Shown piece after piece: positions 1 through 8,463 of a DNA stretch of 36,687 nucleotides. A program made the position numbers and the translations under genes. Below the pieces are notes generated by a model. It had not been told where the DNA came from. It saw only the letters and a program-made list of their open reading frames with translations, and searched no databases. How positions within the stretch are numbered: position 1 is the first letter of the stretch; each line of letters opens with the position of its first letter. Origin of the DNA: Desulfacyla sp964522045 (GTDB taxonomy: Bacteria; Desulfobacterota; DSM-4660; Desulfatiglandales; Desulfatiglandaceae); contig CAZFSF010000006.1 of NCBI GenBank assembly GCA_964522045.1, positions 1 to 36,687 of the forward strand, read 5' to 3'.

Positions 1-1095
1 TCAATCGTCATTAGTTCCGCAGCTGCCGGTAACGCGGTCATGTTAGCCTCCGGATATTTTAATCCGCTAACCGGTTTTATGAACAAAGCCGACGCCCTGG
101 CAGTGTCCAAAGACATGCACATGGCAAACGGCTTTTTCTGGCCCACCCCGGTGCTGAACATGGTCGAAGATGCCAGCGCAATTAAGGACGCCAAACGTAT
201 AGCCCTTCTCGATCCGAATGTGGACGGCAATCCTGTAATCGCCATTCAAGACGTGGAAGCCATCGAGGAATATACCGATGATGAGATGGCGATGATGACC
301 GAAAAAATCTTCCGCACCGACGACAAAGAGCATCCCGGCGTAAACGCCTTCAACACCGTCGGCAAAATCGGAATATCGGGCCCCATCCAGGTGCTAAACT
401 ATTCCTATTTCGACAAGGACTTCCCGGAAACTTTCCGCACCGCCACACAGATCCGCGACGAAATCGAAAAACTCGGATGGCAAACCGTTGTCGCTTTCCA
501 GACACGTAACCCCATGCACCGTGCCCATGAGGGTCTGGTCAAAATGGCCATGGAAGCTGTAAACGCCGATGGCGCGGTGATCCATATGCTGCTCGGCAAA
601 CTGAAAAAGGGCGACATCCCTGCTGACGTGCGCGACGCCGCCATCCGCAAGATGGTTGAGCTGTACTTCGAGCCAAACACATGCCTTATTACCGGATACG
701 GATTCGATATGCTGTACGCCGGCCCGCGCGAGGCCGTTCTGCACGCCGTATTCCGTCAGAACATGGGCTGCACCCACCTGATCGTGGGCAGAGATCATGC
801 CGGTGTCGGTGACTACTATGGCGGCTTTGACGCCCAGACCATCTTTGACGATGTTACCAAGGACGACCTCCTCATAGACATCTTCCGTGGAGATCATACC
901 GCATATTCCAAGAAATTGGGCAAGGTCATCATGATGGGGAGCGTCAGTGACCACACCAAAGACGACTGGGTGTTCCTCTCAGGCACCAAGGTTCGCGCCA
1001 TGTTGGCCGCCGGCGAAGATCTACCGCCCGAGTTTGCACGTCCCGAGGTGGCCAAAATTCTGATGGACTATTATCAGTCCGAGGCCGCACAATAA
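1..1095 (+). CDS. sat: ATP sulfurylase (sulfate adenylyltransferase), 5' truncated
   Basis: Activates sulfate with ATP to adenosine 5'-phosphosulfate and pyrophosphate, the first cytoplasmic step of dissimilatory sulfate reduction. The frame is open from base 1 and the bases before the first internal ATG (40) encode ISSAAAGNAVMLASGYFNPL, which aligns with the usual N-terminal domain of the family. The gene therefore begins outside the window, and ATG 40 is not its start. Visible motifs are QTRNPMHRAHE, the nucleotide-binding QxRNPxHxxHE signature, and GRDHAGVGDYYGG further on. The preserved 364 residues lack only the first few dozen of a protein usually near 400-420 aa. A strong terminator follows. 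aprAB and qmo genes, often near sat in sulfate reducers, are not visible here. Confidence 0.97.
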   Translation, partial: SIVISSAAAGNAVMLASGYFNPLTGFMNKADALAVSKDMHMANGFFWPTPVLNMVEDASAIKDAKRIALLDPNVDGNPVIAIQDVEAIEEYTDDEMAMMTEKIFRTDDKEHPGVNAFNTVGKIGISGPIQVLNYSYFDKDFPETFRTATQIRDEIEKLGWQTVVAFQTRNPMHRAHEGLVKMAMEAVNADGAVIHMLLGKLKKGDIPADVRDAAIRKMVELYFEPNTCLITGYGFDMLYAGPREAVLHAVFRQNMGCTHLIVGRDHAGVGDYYGGFDAQTIFDDVTKDDLLIDIFRGDHTAYSKKLGKVIMMGSVSDHTKDDWVFLSGTKVRAMLAAGEDLPPEFARPEVAKILMDYYQSEAAQ

Positions 1096-1141
1096 GGACT
1101 GCTGCGAACCCCCTTCAGGGGTGTTTTAGCTTACATACACT

Positions 1142-1180
1142 AAAAAACGCCCGCTCAAAAATGAGCGGGCGTTTTTTTTC
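1142..1180 (+). terminator. Rho-independent terminator behind sat
   Basis: An 11-bp perfect GC-rich stem (1147-1157 with 1162-1172, ACGCCCGCTCA and its complement) with a four-base loop is followed by eight T residues and preceded by six A residues. It can therefore work in both directions, and may also serve the convergent helicase gene. Confidence 0.93.
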
Positions 1181-1196
1181 ACAAGAAATGTAATTA

Positions 1197-1382
1197 TTCA
1201 GGTTGCTTAGGCTGTAGGCTAAAGGCTGTTAGTTTTCGAAGTCCGCGCTATTTGCGCTTTGATAAGCCAACCTGGTAATGCAACTCTCTTAAGGAACCGA
1301 ACGCGATTTTAAGAAAGCGGAGATACTCTGCCTGAGTCTTTCCTACAGCCTAAACACCTACAGCCTGTCTACCTGAACGGTT
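1197..1382. repeat. Imperfect inverted repeat element between convergent genes
   Basis: The left arm (about 1197-1232, containing TTAGGCTGTAGG) is roughly complementary to the right arm (about 1342-1382, containing CCTACAGCCTAAACACC). Both arms contain the unit TAGGCTGTAGG or its complement. The roughly 110-bp interior has no convincing ORF. It lies between the sat terminator and the helicase stop codon, so it fills the intergenic stretch 1181-1390. It looks like a small non-autonomous repeat; I recognise no named family. Confidence 0.5.
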
Positions 1383-1390
1383 ACCTGTTA

Positions 1391-4093
1391 TCAGAGAATA
1401 TAAACCGGTTCTCTCAATATAAGTCCAATACTTTCAGCTGCGGCAGATGCCAAATTAGCGTGGGTTTCTCTCAGGGCCGCCACCTGCCTGAGATGGTCTG
1501 CAGTCCTCATAATGAGGGATGCCATGTCCCCCTCGTCAGCCGGCACGAAATAGAGAAGCTGCTTCCAGGGTATACCTTTGGCCCACATAAAAAGGGCGGC
1601 CGCAGGCCAGAACATTAAGGGAGGGCTTTGAAATCCCCGTTTGTCCTTCAGTATCCGGATTCCTTTAATACAGTTAAGAAGTCTGTCAAACATATCCTCA
1701 ATCACGGTCAGGTCTAAGACGCCTTTTACCCTCAACTCCATTTCCTGGCCCCGGTCCCACACAAATGGGGCAAGTCCACCGGCCAGGGCCTCGGATGAGA
1801 TCTCTTCAAAGACCCCTTTCCTGATGGCCTCGGCAATCAGGAGCGGCTGATCCAACCTCAGGTTGGAGGCCCACTGACCGTCGGAGGTAAGCCGATCGGT
1901 CTCATCCACAAACCCTGTCTCTTTGAGAAATCGCAACTGCCTCTTAAAACTGAGCCACAGCGCGCGCCCAGATGCCTCCATCTGGTCCATTGATGAACGG
2001 AACTCCCTGAGCAGCTTATAAAGGCTACCTTTCTTGGCACTGTGGCAAATCTCTAAATGCTCACATCCTTCACAAGGAAGCGAGGCCAGACTTTCCCGTA
2101 CCCTTCTTAACTCCTCATCCCTGGAATCATCACCGGAAACTTCAACATGAAGCACCTCTAACTCATCCCGGAAGATAGAATCTAAAAGAGAATCCAGACT
2201 GTCCCTCGAATACCCCTCAGGTAGGTCAACAACATGATCAAAAACCGCATCTATCTGATTCAGGTCCACCCTTCGCAACTTGAGCTGTCGTCTCCCTTTC
2301 CGATCCCCCCTCTTGATATTATGGGAAGCGCAGATCAGCCTCCCCCGATCCATATAGGTCTTGAATACCACATAGATATTCCCGTTTTTGTGGAGGAAAA
2401 GCCTGCCCGGTCTTAACTGTTCGCTGTATGCACTTGCAAATGAATCATAGGCGGTGAGCTTTGGGGATTGATTCAAGGCTTTCTGCAATTCGAATCGCAT
2501 CCGGATGTTTTCTAAGATTTCAAGAGGATCGGTATTATTGCATTTGGCCCCCGGAAGGATCTTGCTCAATTCCAACAGGATCTGATCCCGGCGTTTCGTT
2601 TCAGATGAGTTGGATTCCATTTCCTGGAATGCTGCAAAAGAGCGCGCTAAAAGCCCCTTCACTTCAGGAGGGGTATGGGAGAGAAGGAGATTCAGGGTCA
2701 TAGAGAAGTTGATGTGGATCTGGCTATGGATAGGATCTGGCGGAGAATCCTGTAATTCATATATGAGTTTAGGGTTCTGATACCGGCCCGGGATTACTAA
2801 TGCAAAACCGATGTTATCCTTCCCTCTCCGCCCTGCCCTTCCGATCATTTGATGTAGATCCGTTGCCGTCAGATCAGCAAATTCATGACCATTATAACGG
2901 TCACTCTGGAGTAGGGCGACGGTCCTGGCAGGAAAATTGACACCGGCTGCCACTGTTGATGTGGAAAAAATTGCCTCTAACAGACCCTTATTCATGATCC
3001 GTTCTATGAGCACCTTCCAATAAGGGAGCTGGCCGCCGTGGTGTGATCCGACCATTGACCCCATAAGGGAGGCCAGTTGACGATGTCCTTCCAGGTGGGG
3101 ATACTCATTCAAGAACGCCTTGATGGTCCCTTTCAGACGTCTCTTAATATCGCCTGGTTTATTCACTGCGGAACATGTCAAAAGGGCCTTGTCACAGTCC
3201 GCCCTCGATTTAAGGAAAAAGATGGCTGGGAGGAGGTCTAACTCCCTCAAGCACCTCATGACCTTGCCGAAATCGATCGGCTCATGCCTCCCCCGCCCCG
3301 GTCGCCCCCCCTTTGATCCTAAAAAACTCTTCACCTTGGGGTTAAACCCCTTCCTGGTGCCGAGAGAGGCGATAAGTCCGTCAGGGAAGAGGAAAAGCGT
3401 TTCCAGAGGCACAGGGCGTTCTGCTGATCTCACCACCCTGTTTGAAGAGCCACGAATCTTCTCCAACCAGGCACAGACCTCCTCCGGGTTGGATATGGTG
3501 GCAGAAAGCAGGAGGAGTCTAACCCGCGGTGGAAGATAGATGAGAACCTCCTCCCAGACGACTCCCCGGTCAGGATCGCTCAGGTAATGGGCCTCATCTA
3601 AAATCACCAGGTCCGAACTGAGACTGAGTCCCTTATGCATTGCATCGTAGAGCTGGTTTCTGAGGATCTCTGTGGTCCCTACGATGATCGGGGCGTCCGG
3701 ATTCTCCTTGCGGTCGCCGGTGAGGATGCCGCAATAAGGTTGCCCGAATTCATGGCAGAATTGCTGGTAAATGGAATTGGAAAGGGCCTTAAGGGGCGAG
3801 GCGTACCAGACCCTGCGATCTTCGGAGAGGTAGGAGTTGATTGTCTGGGAGGCTATCCAGGTCTTTCCCGAACCGGTAGGAGCGCTTACAAGGACATCAT
3901 AATCCTTGATCAGATCCAAGGCCTCCAATTGAAAGGGATCAGGCGTGAAAGGATCATCTTTCGGGATTCCTATCTTCAGGAATAAAGGCTTCAGGGCAGG
4001 ATCTATCTTAGGTCTCGAGTAATCGGCCCCGCCCCTGTCTCGGCTTTTCTTGCCTGAACGGGGGTGTTTTGGTCTGTGATAATATTTTTTCAG
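1391..4093 (-). CDS. Ski2/HelY-type DEAH-box RNA/DNA helicase
   Basis: Superfamily 2 helicase, presumably acting on RNA in the cytoplasm. In order it shows Walker A APTGSGKT, DEAHYLSD (motif II), LLLSATISNP (motif III), GVNFPARTVALLQ (motif V) and QMIGRAGRRG (motif VI). The C-terminal part has a CEGCEHLEIC cysteine cluster like the HPCHGC segment of HelY/Dob1 proteins, followed by a DSHCT-like helical region. There is no ATG before Walker A. The frame stays open upstream of the TTG at 3928 and encodes family-like sequence (PFTPDPFQLEALDL), back to a TAA at about 4102-4100. The best upstream start is CTG 4093 (reading KKYYHRPKH), giving 900 aa; a TTG 3928 start would delete part of the Q-motif region. 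Function is certain at family level; substrate unknown. Confidence 0.88.
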   Translation of the reverse strand: MKKYYHRPKHPRSGKKSRDRGGADYSRPKIDPALKPLFLKIGIPKDDPFTPDPFQLEALDLIKDYDVLVSAPTGSGKTWIASQTINSYLSEDRRVWYASPLKALSNSIYQQFCHEFGQPYCGILTGDRKENPDAPIIVGTTEILRNQLYDAMHKGLSLSSDLVILDEAHYLSDPDRGVVWEEVLIYLPPRVRLLLLSATISNPEEVCAWLEKIRGSSNRVVRSAERPVPLETLFLFPDGLIASLGTRKGFNPKVKSFLGSKGGRPGRGRHEPIDFGKVMRCLRELDLLPAIFFLKSRADCDKALLTCSAVNKPGDIKRRLKGTIKAFLNEYPHLEGHRQLASLMGSMVGSHHGGQLPYWKVLIERIMNKGLLEAIFSTSTVAAGVNFPARTVALLQSDRYNGHEFADLTATDLHQMIGRAGRRGKDNIGFALVIPGRYQNPKLIYELQDSPPDPIHSQIHINFSMTLNLLLSHTPPEVKGLLARSFAAFQEMESNSSETKRRDQILLELSKILPGAKCNNTDPLEILENIRMRFELQKALNQSPKLTAYDSFASAYSEQLRPGRLFLHKNGNIYVVFKTYMDRGRLICASHNIKRGDRKGRRQLKLRRVDLNQIDAVFDHVVDLPEGYSRDSLDSLLDSIFRDELEVLHVEVSGDDSRDEELRRVRESLASLPCEGCEHLEICHSAKKGSLYKLLREFRSSMDQMEASGRALWLSFKRQLRFLKETGFVDETDRLTSDGQWASNLRLDQPLLIAEAIRKGVFEEISSEALAGGLAPFVWDRGQEMELRVKGVLDLTVIEDMFDRLLNCIKGIRILKDKRGFQSPPLMFWPAAALFMWAKGIPWKQLLYFVPADEGDMASLIMRTADHLRQVAALRETHANLASAAAESIGLILREPVYIL

Positions 4094-4180
4094 TGTAAAG
4101 ACTCTTTATAGGTCACTTGCGGGTTGCGAGTGACCGAGGCGTCAGGCGCAAAGCGCAGAGCGTAAGGAAGAGATGGATCA

Positions 4181-4280
4181 NNNNNNNNNNNNNNNNNNNN
4201 NNNNNNNNNNNNNNNNNNNNNNNNNNNNNNNNNNNNNNNNNNNNNNNNNNNNNNNNNNNNNNNNNNNNNNNNNNNNNNNN
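4181..4280. other. Assembly gap (100 N)
   Basis: Exactly 100 Ns, the conventional placeholder for a scaffold gap of unknown size. It lies between the helicase N-terminus and the end of the acyl-CoA dehydrogenase gene, so their apparent spacing is not reliable. The flanks contain low-complexity intergenic sequence, for example TTTCCAGTTTCCAATCTCC on the right side, a likely cause of assembly failure. Confidence 0.98.
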
Positions 4281-4306
4281 ATTTCCAGTTTCCAATCTCC
4301 AACATC

Positions 4307-5926
4307 TTACGCCACCAATTCCGCTGATATAATATCCATGTCTTTCAGATTGTCTCTCATGATCTCGCCCATGTCGAGGGATTTCATGGTTTCAGCCATT
4401 TCATCATCTCTTTTTTCACAACCCTGGATGATCTTGATGCCGTTCACATAAACCTTCTCAACCGCCTCCCTTGCAAAAAGCCTTGCCGCGGCCTTGATAA
4501 ACGAGGGAGTACGGGTCTGGTCCCCTGTATAAACCGCCCCTTTGTGGCAGAGGGCACTCCCTGTCTCGGTCCAGGTCATCATATCGGCCAACAGAAACAT
4601 CACATGCTGAGATTTTGTCAGCTTATGTTTCCTGGCGCTCAAGATTACTTCATTCATTATGAGTATCGCTCTGGCCAGGGTGGGACCGCCTGTCTCTTCC
4701 GGCAGCCTGCTCAGGAGGTCAGCCATTTCGCGGTAAAAACCGCCTTTAGAGCGGACTGTGGTCCTTAAACGGAACATTGAGATGATACTTCGCTGGATTT
4801 CGCTGGTGCCTTCGTATATGGTTAGAATTTTAACGTCCCGCTTGATCTTTTCCACCTCATACTCCCGAATGTAGCCATAGCCCCCAAAGGCCTGAATCCC
4901 ATCATTGGCCATGGCATCGCCTGCCTCGGTGGCAAAATATTTAGCAATAGACCCTTCCACCTGGAGATCTTGTTCGTCGGTATCGAGTCTGCGGGCAACC
5001 TCCTCTATGTATGCACGGGCCGCCTCCAATTGTACGGCATGGGGGACCATAAGTCTGTGGGTGTATCCCTGTTTCTCGGCAAGGGTTGTGCCAAACTGGA
5101 TCCTCTCTTTGGAGTACCTGACCGTCTTTTCTAAAGAGGCCATGCCACCGCCCAAACCGAATGTAGCCACCATAAGCCTGGTATACCCGAATACCTGGTT
5201 GGCCTGCTTCAGACCTTGACCCTCTACACCTCCCAAAAGATTATCCACAGGCACATAAAGGTCCTCCAAGCTCAGTGGGCAGGTGTCAGAGGCGCGGATC
5301 CCGTGTTTGTCCTCGTGTTTACCAGGTATGAGCCCTTCGACCCCGGCCTCTACAATAAAAAAAGTGGGGCCATCAGGGGCATCCGCAAGAATCGTATAAA
5401 GCTGTGCCACTCCTCCGTTGGTAATAAACTGTTTTTGGCCATTGATCTTGTAGCCTTTGACCTGGCCCTCTTCATCTAAGACACGCTCGGCCTTAGTCTT
5501 CAGGGCCTGGACGTTAGAGCCTGCTTCGGGCTCGGTGACACCGTATGCCACAACAAGGCCTTGCTCTGCGATCTTTGTGATATATTTTTCTCTCTGCTCT
5601 GAAGTTGCCCCAACCCTGATCGGATCCATGCCTAAGCAGATGGCCAAAAACGAGGTGGCAATGGCCAGATCCATCTTCGCCATCCTTTCCGATACAATAG
5701 CAATCTCCGTGGCCCCAGCCCCAAGCCCCCCATACTCTTCCGGGATAAAGATAAGATGAAGGGCAATGTCAGGCCCCAACATAAATTGAATCAGCTCGGA
5801 TGGGAACTCACCTGACCGATCCATATCCAACTTTGTTTCTAACGGGAGTTTCTCTCTTTCAAGTTTTTCAATGGTGTCGAGGACCATGGATAAAATCTCA
5901 GGGTCCATTTTGGTCTGTTGTGTCAT
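4307..5926 (-). CDS. Acyl-CoA dehydrogenase, long form
   Basis: FAD-dependent alpha,beta-dehydrogenation of an acyl-CoA, passing electrons to an electron-transfer flavoprotein. The sequence shows the flavin/substrate signature YGVTEPEAGSN, an FGTTLAEKQ segment, and the C-terminal signature FGGYGYIREYEVEKIKRD...IYEGTSEIQR. The Glu of YEG is in the position of the catalytic base of many family members. At 539 aa it is about 150 residues longer than the 380-aa core enzymes, the extra part being a C-terminal helical extension (from about GGFYREMADLL). Start chosen at ATG 5926 because GGAGGG lies six bases upstream; a TTG 72 bases further out only adds repeat-derived sequence. No etf genes adjoin it. 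Substrate chain length cannot be told. Confidence 0.93.
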   Translation of the reverse strand: MTQQTKMDPEILSMVLDTIEKLEREKLPLETKLDMDRSGEFPSELIQFMLGPDIALHLIFIPEEYGGLGAGATEIAIVSERMAKMDLAIATSFLAICLGMDPIRVGATSEQREKYITKIAEQGLVVAYGVTEPEAGSNVQALKTKAERVLDEEGQVKGYKINGQKQFITNGGVAQLYTILADAPDGPTFFIVEAGVEGLIPGKHEDKHGIRASDTCPLSLEDLYVPVDNLLGGVEGQGLKQANQVFGYTRLMVATFGLGGGMASLEKTVRYSKERIQFGTTLAEKQGYTHRLMVPHAVQLEAARAYIEEVARRLDTDEQDLQVEGSIAKYFATEAGDAMANDGIQAFGGYGYIREYEVEKIKRDVKILTIYEGTSEIQRSIISMFRLRTTVRSKGGFYREMADLLSRLPEETGGPTLARAILIMNEVILSARKHKLTKSQHVMFLLADMMTWTETGSALCHKGAVYTGDQTRTPSFIKAAARLFAREAVEKVYVNGIKIIQGCEKRDDEMAETMKSLDMGEIMRDNLKDMDIISAELVA

Positions 5927-6183
5927 GAACAACCCTCCATATTTATTTTGAAACGTGATGCAAGATGCAAGATACTGGATGCACGTTACAGGTTGCAAAT
6001 CCTAAAAGCATCGCCTGGGAAGACGGATGAAGTGAAAGCAGGTGCTTCACAATAGGTCTAATTTTGTATTATTGAACTTCAAAACACGCTCGTCAAGTTC
6101 AAAAAAAGATCAGTGACTAAAGTGATCTAAAGTTAAATCTGTCCCAGAACAACAAGGATAAGCCACCTCCTCTTGGGGTGGTA
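5927..6183. other. Gene-free leader region between divergent genes
   Basis: No ORF here looks real. It holds the ATCCAGTATC repeat, a small dyad TGAAG...CTTCA near 6028-6049, and a CTAAAGTGATCTAAAGTTAA segment (about 6116-6136) that resembles the short CTAAAG repeats at 15404 and 23786. Confidence 0.5.
5956..5985. repeat. Short ATCCAGTATC-type intergenic repeat
   Basis: On the minus strand this reads GCATCCAGTATCTTGCATC, and it resembles copies at 14182-14196 and 29760-29793. It sits in the leader of the acyl-CoA dehydrogenase gene. No function is evident. Confidence 0.5.
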
Positions 6184-6351
6184 ACTTGAGACCTTTGAAA
6201 AATGCTCAATTTTGGTCAAGGTCAAGGAAGGCGAGGATTTCAACCACAGGAATATATTGAATATTTCGAGGATTAAAATCTGAGCCTGACGCTGAGATTG
6301 GGCAGATAAGCGCAGACTTCGAAAGGGGGCGTTTTGCAAAGGTCTCAACTT
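6184..6351 (+). repeat. Structured intergenic element, copy A
   Basis: First of three copies of a conserved core (others at 18635-18832 and 34859-35035). Its outer ends are inverted: ACTTGAGACCTTTGAAAAA at the left and its near complement at 6331-6351. The core contains an imperfect 9-bp stem (6235-6243 with 6273-6281, one mismatch and one G-T pair) enclosing a small hairpin AATAT-ATTGA-ATATT (6251-6265). Relative to copy B about 20 bases of the left inner arm are missing, so the long arm of B (here only the right half, 6303-6325) cannot pair. It ends 73 bases before the glycosyltransferase start. Confidence 0.8.
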
Positions 6352-6356
6352 GATTG

Positions 6357-6384
6357 TTGACAAGGGGCCCCTGATCTGTAATTC
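6357..6384 (+). promoter_or_regulatory. Candidate sigma-70 promoter for the glycosyltransferase gene
   Basis: TTGACA (6357-6362), a 16-base spacer, then TAATTC (6379-6384). The spacer contains the palindrome GGGGCCCC. It starts just beyond the right end of repeat copy A, so if used, the repeat is upstream of the transcript. Prediction from the bases only. Confidence 0.45.
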
Positions 6385-6389
6385 TTTGA

Positions 6390-6401
6390 CGCAAATTTGC
6401 G
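6390..6401. promoter_or_regulatory. Perfect 12-bp palindrome CGCAAATTTGCG, operator-like
   Basis: A perfect dyad at the expected transcription start of the candidate promoter and 23 bases before the ATG of the glycosyltransferase. Its position fits a repressor operator, but no binding protein can be assigned and no second copy was noticed in the window. Confidence 0.35.
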
Positions 6402-6424
6402 CCTACTGTTAGACGGATCTGGCC

Positions 6425-7114
6425 ATGAAACTCTCCATTATCATTCCGTGCTATAATGAAAAGAGGTATCTTTCTGAATTGATTTCTCTTGTCAGGACAT
6501 CACCTGTAAAGGATAAGGAGATTATCCTTGTGGATGATTGCTCCAATGATGGGACCACGGAACTGATCAGGACCCAACTCATAAACGAGGTTGATGAGGT
6601 CATTTATCACCCCAAGAATATGGGAAAGGGGGCAGCAATAAGATCCGGGCTAAAATGCGTTACGGGTGATATGGTGATTATACAGGATGCCGACCTGGAA
6701 TACGATCCCATGGAGTACACAAAGCTGATGGCCCCCATCCTTCAGGGAAAGGCTGATGTGGTTTACGGGTCCCGTTTCATGGGGGGAGAGCCTCACAGGG
6801 TACATCTATTCTGGCATTATGTGGGGAATAGGGTGCTCACCATCTTTTCAAACATGTTTACGAATCTAAACCTTACCGATATAGAAACCTGCTATAAACT
6901 TTTCACGACCGAAGTCATAAAGAAAATAAGGCTAAAACAGGATCGTTTTGGAATAGAACCGGAGATCACCGCCAAGATAGCCAGAGAAAAATACCGTATT
7001 TATGAAGTCGGGATCTCATATTATGGCAGGTCATATGGAGAAGGAAAGAAGATTGGATGGAAAGACGGCTTCAAGGCCATATATGTCATCATGAGATACG
7101 GTATCTTTCGGTAG
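6425..7114 (+). CDS. GT2-family glycosyltransferase (dolichol-phosphate mannosyltransferase-like)
   Basis: Transfers a sugar from a nucleotide donor, probably to a polyprenyl phosphate at the inner face of the membrane. The fold signature is clear: SIIIPCYNE at the N-terminus, IILVDDCSNDGT, the metal-binding IQDADLEYDP (DxD type), and VYGSRFMGG. At 229 aa it is the short DPM1-like form without C-terminal membrane helices. It stands alone between the repeat element and lipA, so the pathway cannot be inferred from neighbours. Start ATG 6425 gives the canonical N-terminus directly, though no strong ribosome-binding site precedes it. The acceptor and sugar are unknown. Confidence 0.9.
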   Translation: MKLSIIIPCYNEKRYLSELISLVRTSPVKDKEIILVDDCSNDGTTELIRTQLINEVDEVIYHPKNMGKGAAIRSGLKCVTGDMVIIQDADLEYDPMEYTKLMAPILQGKADVVYGSRFMGGEPHRVHLFWHYVGNRVLTIFSNMFTNLNLTDIETCYKLFTTEVIKKIRLKQDRFGIEPEITAKIAREKYRIYEVGISYYGRSYGEGKKIGWKDGFKAIYVIMRYGIFR

Positions 7115-7167
7115 TGCCCGAATAATAATAGACAGTGAGGTTCCGGGATGAAATAACTTCCACATTT

Positions 7168-7236
7168 CATAATCTTAATCATAATCCTAATCTTACTCAA
7201 AAACGATTATGATTAAGAGTACGATTACGATTATGA
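7168..7236. repeat. AT-rich AATC/GATT inverted repeat
   Basis: The left arm (about 7168-7198, built from ATAATC and TAATC units) is imperfectly complementary to the right arm (about 7204-7235, built from GATTA/GATTATG units). It lies between the glycosyltransferase stop and lipA. It may fold at the 3' end of the glycosyltransferase transcript, but there is no U-tract. Confidence 0.6.
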
Positions 7237-7302
7237 ATCCAAGAACCATTTTCCAAATAATATGGACGTTATTTCGTCTTCATTCCTGAGGCAGTGAACT
7301 CA

Positions 7303-8199
7303 ATGGCGGCACCCGCTGAACCAAAGCCTCCCTGGCTGAGGCGCAGGATCCCTTCATCCGGTCGCAATGCGAGTGTGTTGGAGGCTATTAAAGAAGGTGG
7401 GCTTAACACAGTGTGCGAGGAAGCCCACTGCCCCAACCAGCTGGAATGCTTTAGCCGCGGCACTGCCACTTTCCTCCTGTTAGGGCCCAGTTGTACCAGG
7501 CGATGCACATTCTGTGCCGTGGACAAATCGCCCGTCCATCCGCCGAACCCGAATGAGCCACTGCGGACAGCTCAAGCCGTTGCCCGCATGGAGTTGACCT
7601 TTTGCGTACTGACGATGGTTACGCGGGATGATCTTCCAGATGGCGGAGCCGGCCATATTGCTCGAACCATCCTAACCATAAAAAGGGAGTGTAAGAGCAT
7701 AGGTGTGGAGACGCTCATTTCTGACCTCGGCGGTGCCTGGGATGCGCTTCTGACGCTCCTCGCTGCCGGACCGGATGTGCTAAACCACAACCTTGAGACT
7801 GTGCCGCGATTATACTCTCAGGTCCGACCGCAGGCCAACTATGGGCGCTCATTAGAGCTTCTGGCAAGGGCTTCTGAATACGTACCTCATATGGTTACCA
7901 AGTCAGGCCTGATGTTAGGCCTGGGGGAAACAAAGGAAGAACTTCTCAAAGCAATGGATGATCTCCGTGGCGCGGGCTGCGAGCTGCTCACCTTAGGCCA
8001 GTACCTGGCGCCTTCCCCGCAACACTATCCAGTCGTCCGTTATGTGCCACCCGAGGAGTTCGAGAAATACGAGGCCGAGGCGCTGGATAGAGGTTTCCTT
8101 GGCGTGGCCAGCGCCCCGCTAGTCAGGAGCTCCTACAACGCGGAACAGCTTTACCTATATGCTCGCGATCGGACCAAAAATGCAAGCGACCAAAAATGA
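7303..8199 (+). CDS. lipA: Lipoyl synthase (radical SAM)
   Basis: Inserts two sulfurs into protein-bound octanoyl groups to make lipoyl cofactor. It shows the auxiliary-cluster motif CEEAHCPNQLEC, the radical-SAM motif CTRRCTFC, RDDLPDGGA, HNLETV and the C-terminal RSSYNA containing the Ser ligand. Length 298 aa matches the family. Start: ATG 7303 has GAGG eleven bases upstream; an in-frame GTG at 7294 is possible. Typical SVxRDDL is replaced by MVTRDDL and PDFxGD by SDLGGA, so it is a somewhat divergent member. No lipB or lipoate ligase is adjacent, and codon choice appears different from the flanking genes by eye, so acquisition is possible but unproven. Confidence 0.95.
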   Translation: MAAPAEPKPPWLRRRIPSSGRNASVLEAIKEGGLNTVCEEAHCPNQLECFSRGTATFLLLGPSCTRRCTFCAVDKSPVHPPNPNEPLRTAQAVARMELTFCVLTMVTRDDLPDGGAGHIARTILTIKRECKSIGVETLISDLGGAWDALLTLLAAGPDVLNHNLETVPRLYSQVRPQANYGRSLELLARASEYVPHMVTKSGLMLGLGETKEELLKAMDDLRGAGCELLTLGQYLAPSPQHYPVVRYVPPEEFEKYEAEALDRGFLGVASAPLVRSSYNAEQLYLYARDRTKNASDQK

Positions 8200-8463
8200 T
8201 GGCAACGTAAAAAAGCTGAGATTAAATTCGTCTTTCTTGTAACCCCTTGATTTTACTATATATCAATTCTATTTGTTGTGATTTTTGCGGTTTTTTGTGG
8301 CTGCACCAAAAGTGCTCCTGCCTCAAAATGGCAAAAGAAACCCCAAAATCGTTGTGGAATCTGACGGTTTGGTTGTTTTTTGCTTGACCTGGAGGGTGTA
8401 ATATAGCTAAGCTGTTAGTCCGTTTTTGAAAGAAATATTATCTCTCATGTTTTGATGACGTGT
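8200..8463. other. AT-rich gene-free stretch between convergent genes
   Basis: No credible ORF. T-rich tracts occur (for example TTTTTGCGGTTTTTTG near 8283), but I found no stem directly followed by a T-run, so no terminator is claimed for lipA or rtcB. Confidence 0.5.

Noticed and set aside
394..954. 186-codon minus-strand frame in sat
   Set aside because: Antisense to conserved ATP sulfurylase residues; no ribosome site or motif.
8383..8410. TTGACC followed by TAATAT as a promoter
   Set aside because: Spacing is far too short for a sigma-70 promoter, and no plus-strand gene follows.
8200..8463. Possible tRNA or attachment site in the AT-rich region
   Set aside because: No cloverleaf could be folded by eye and no direct repeat flanks were found.
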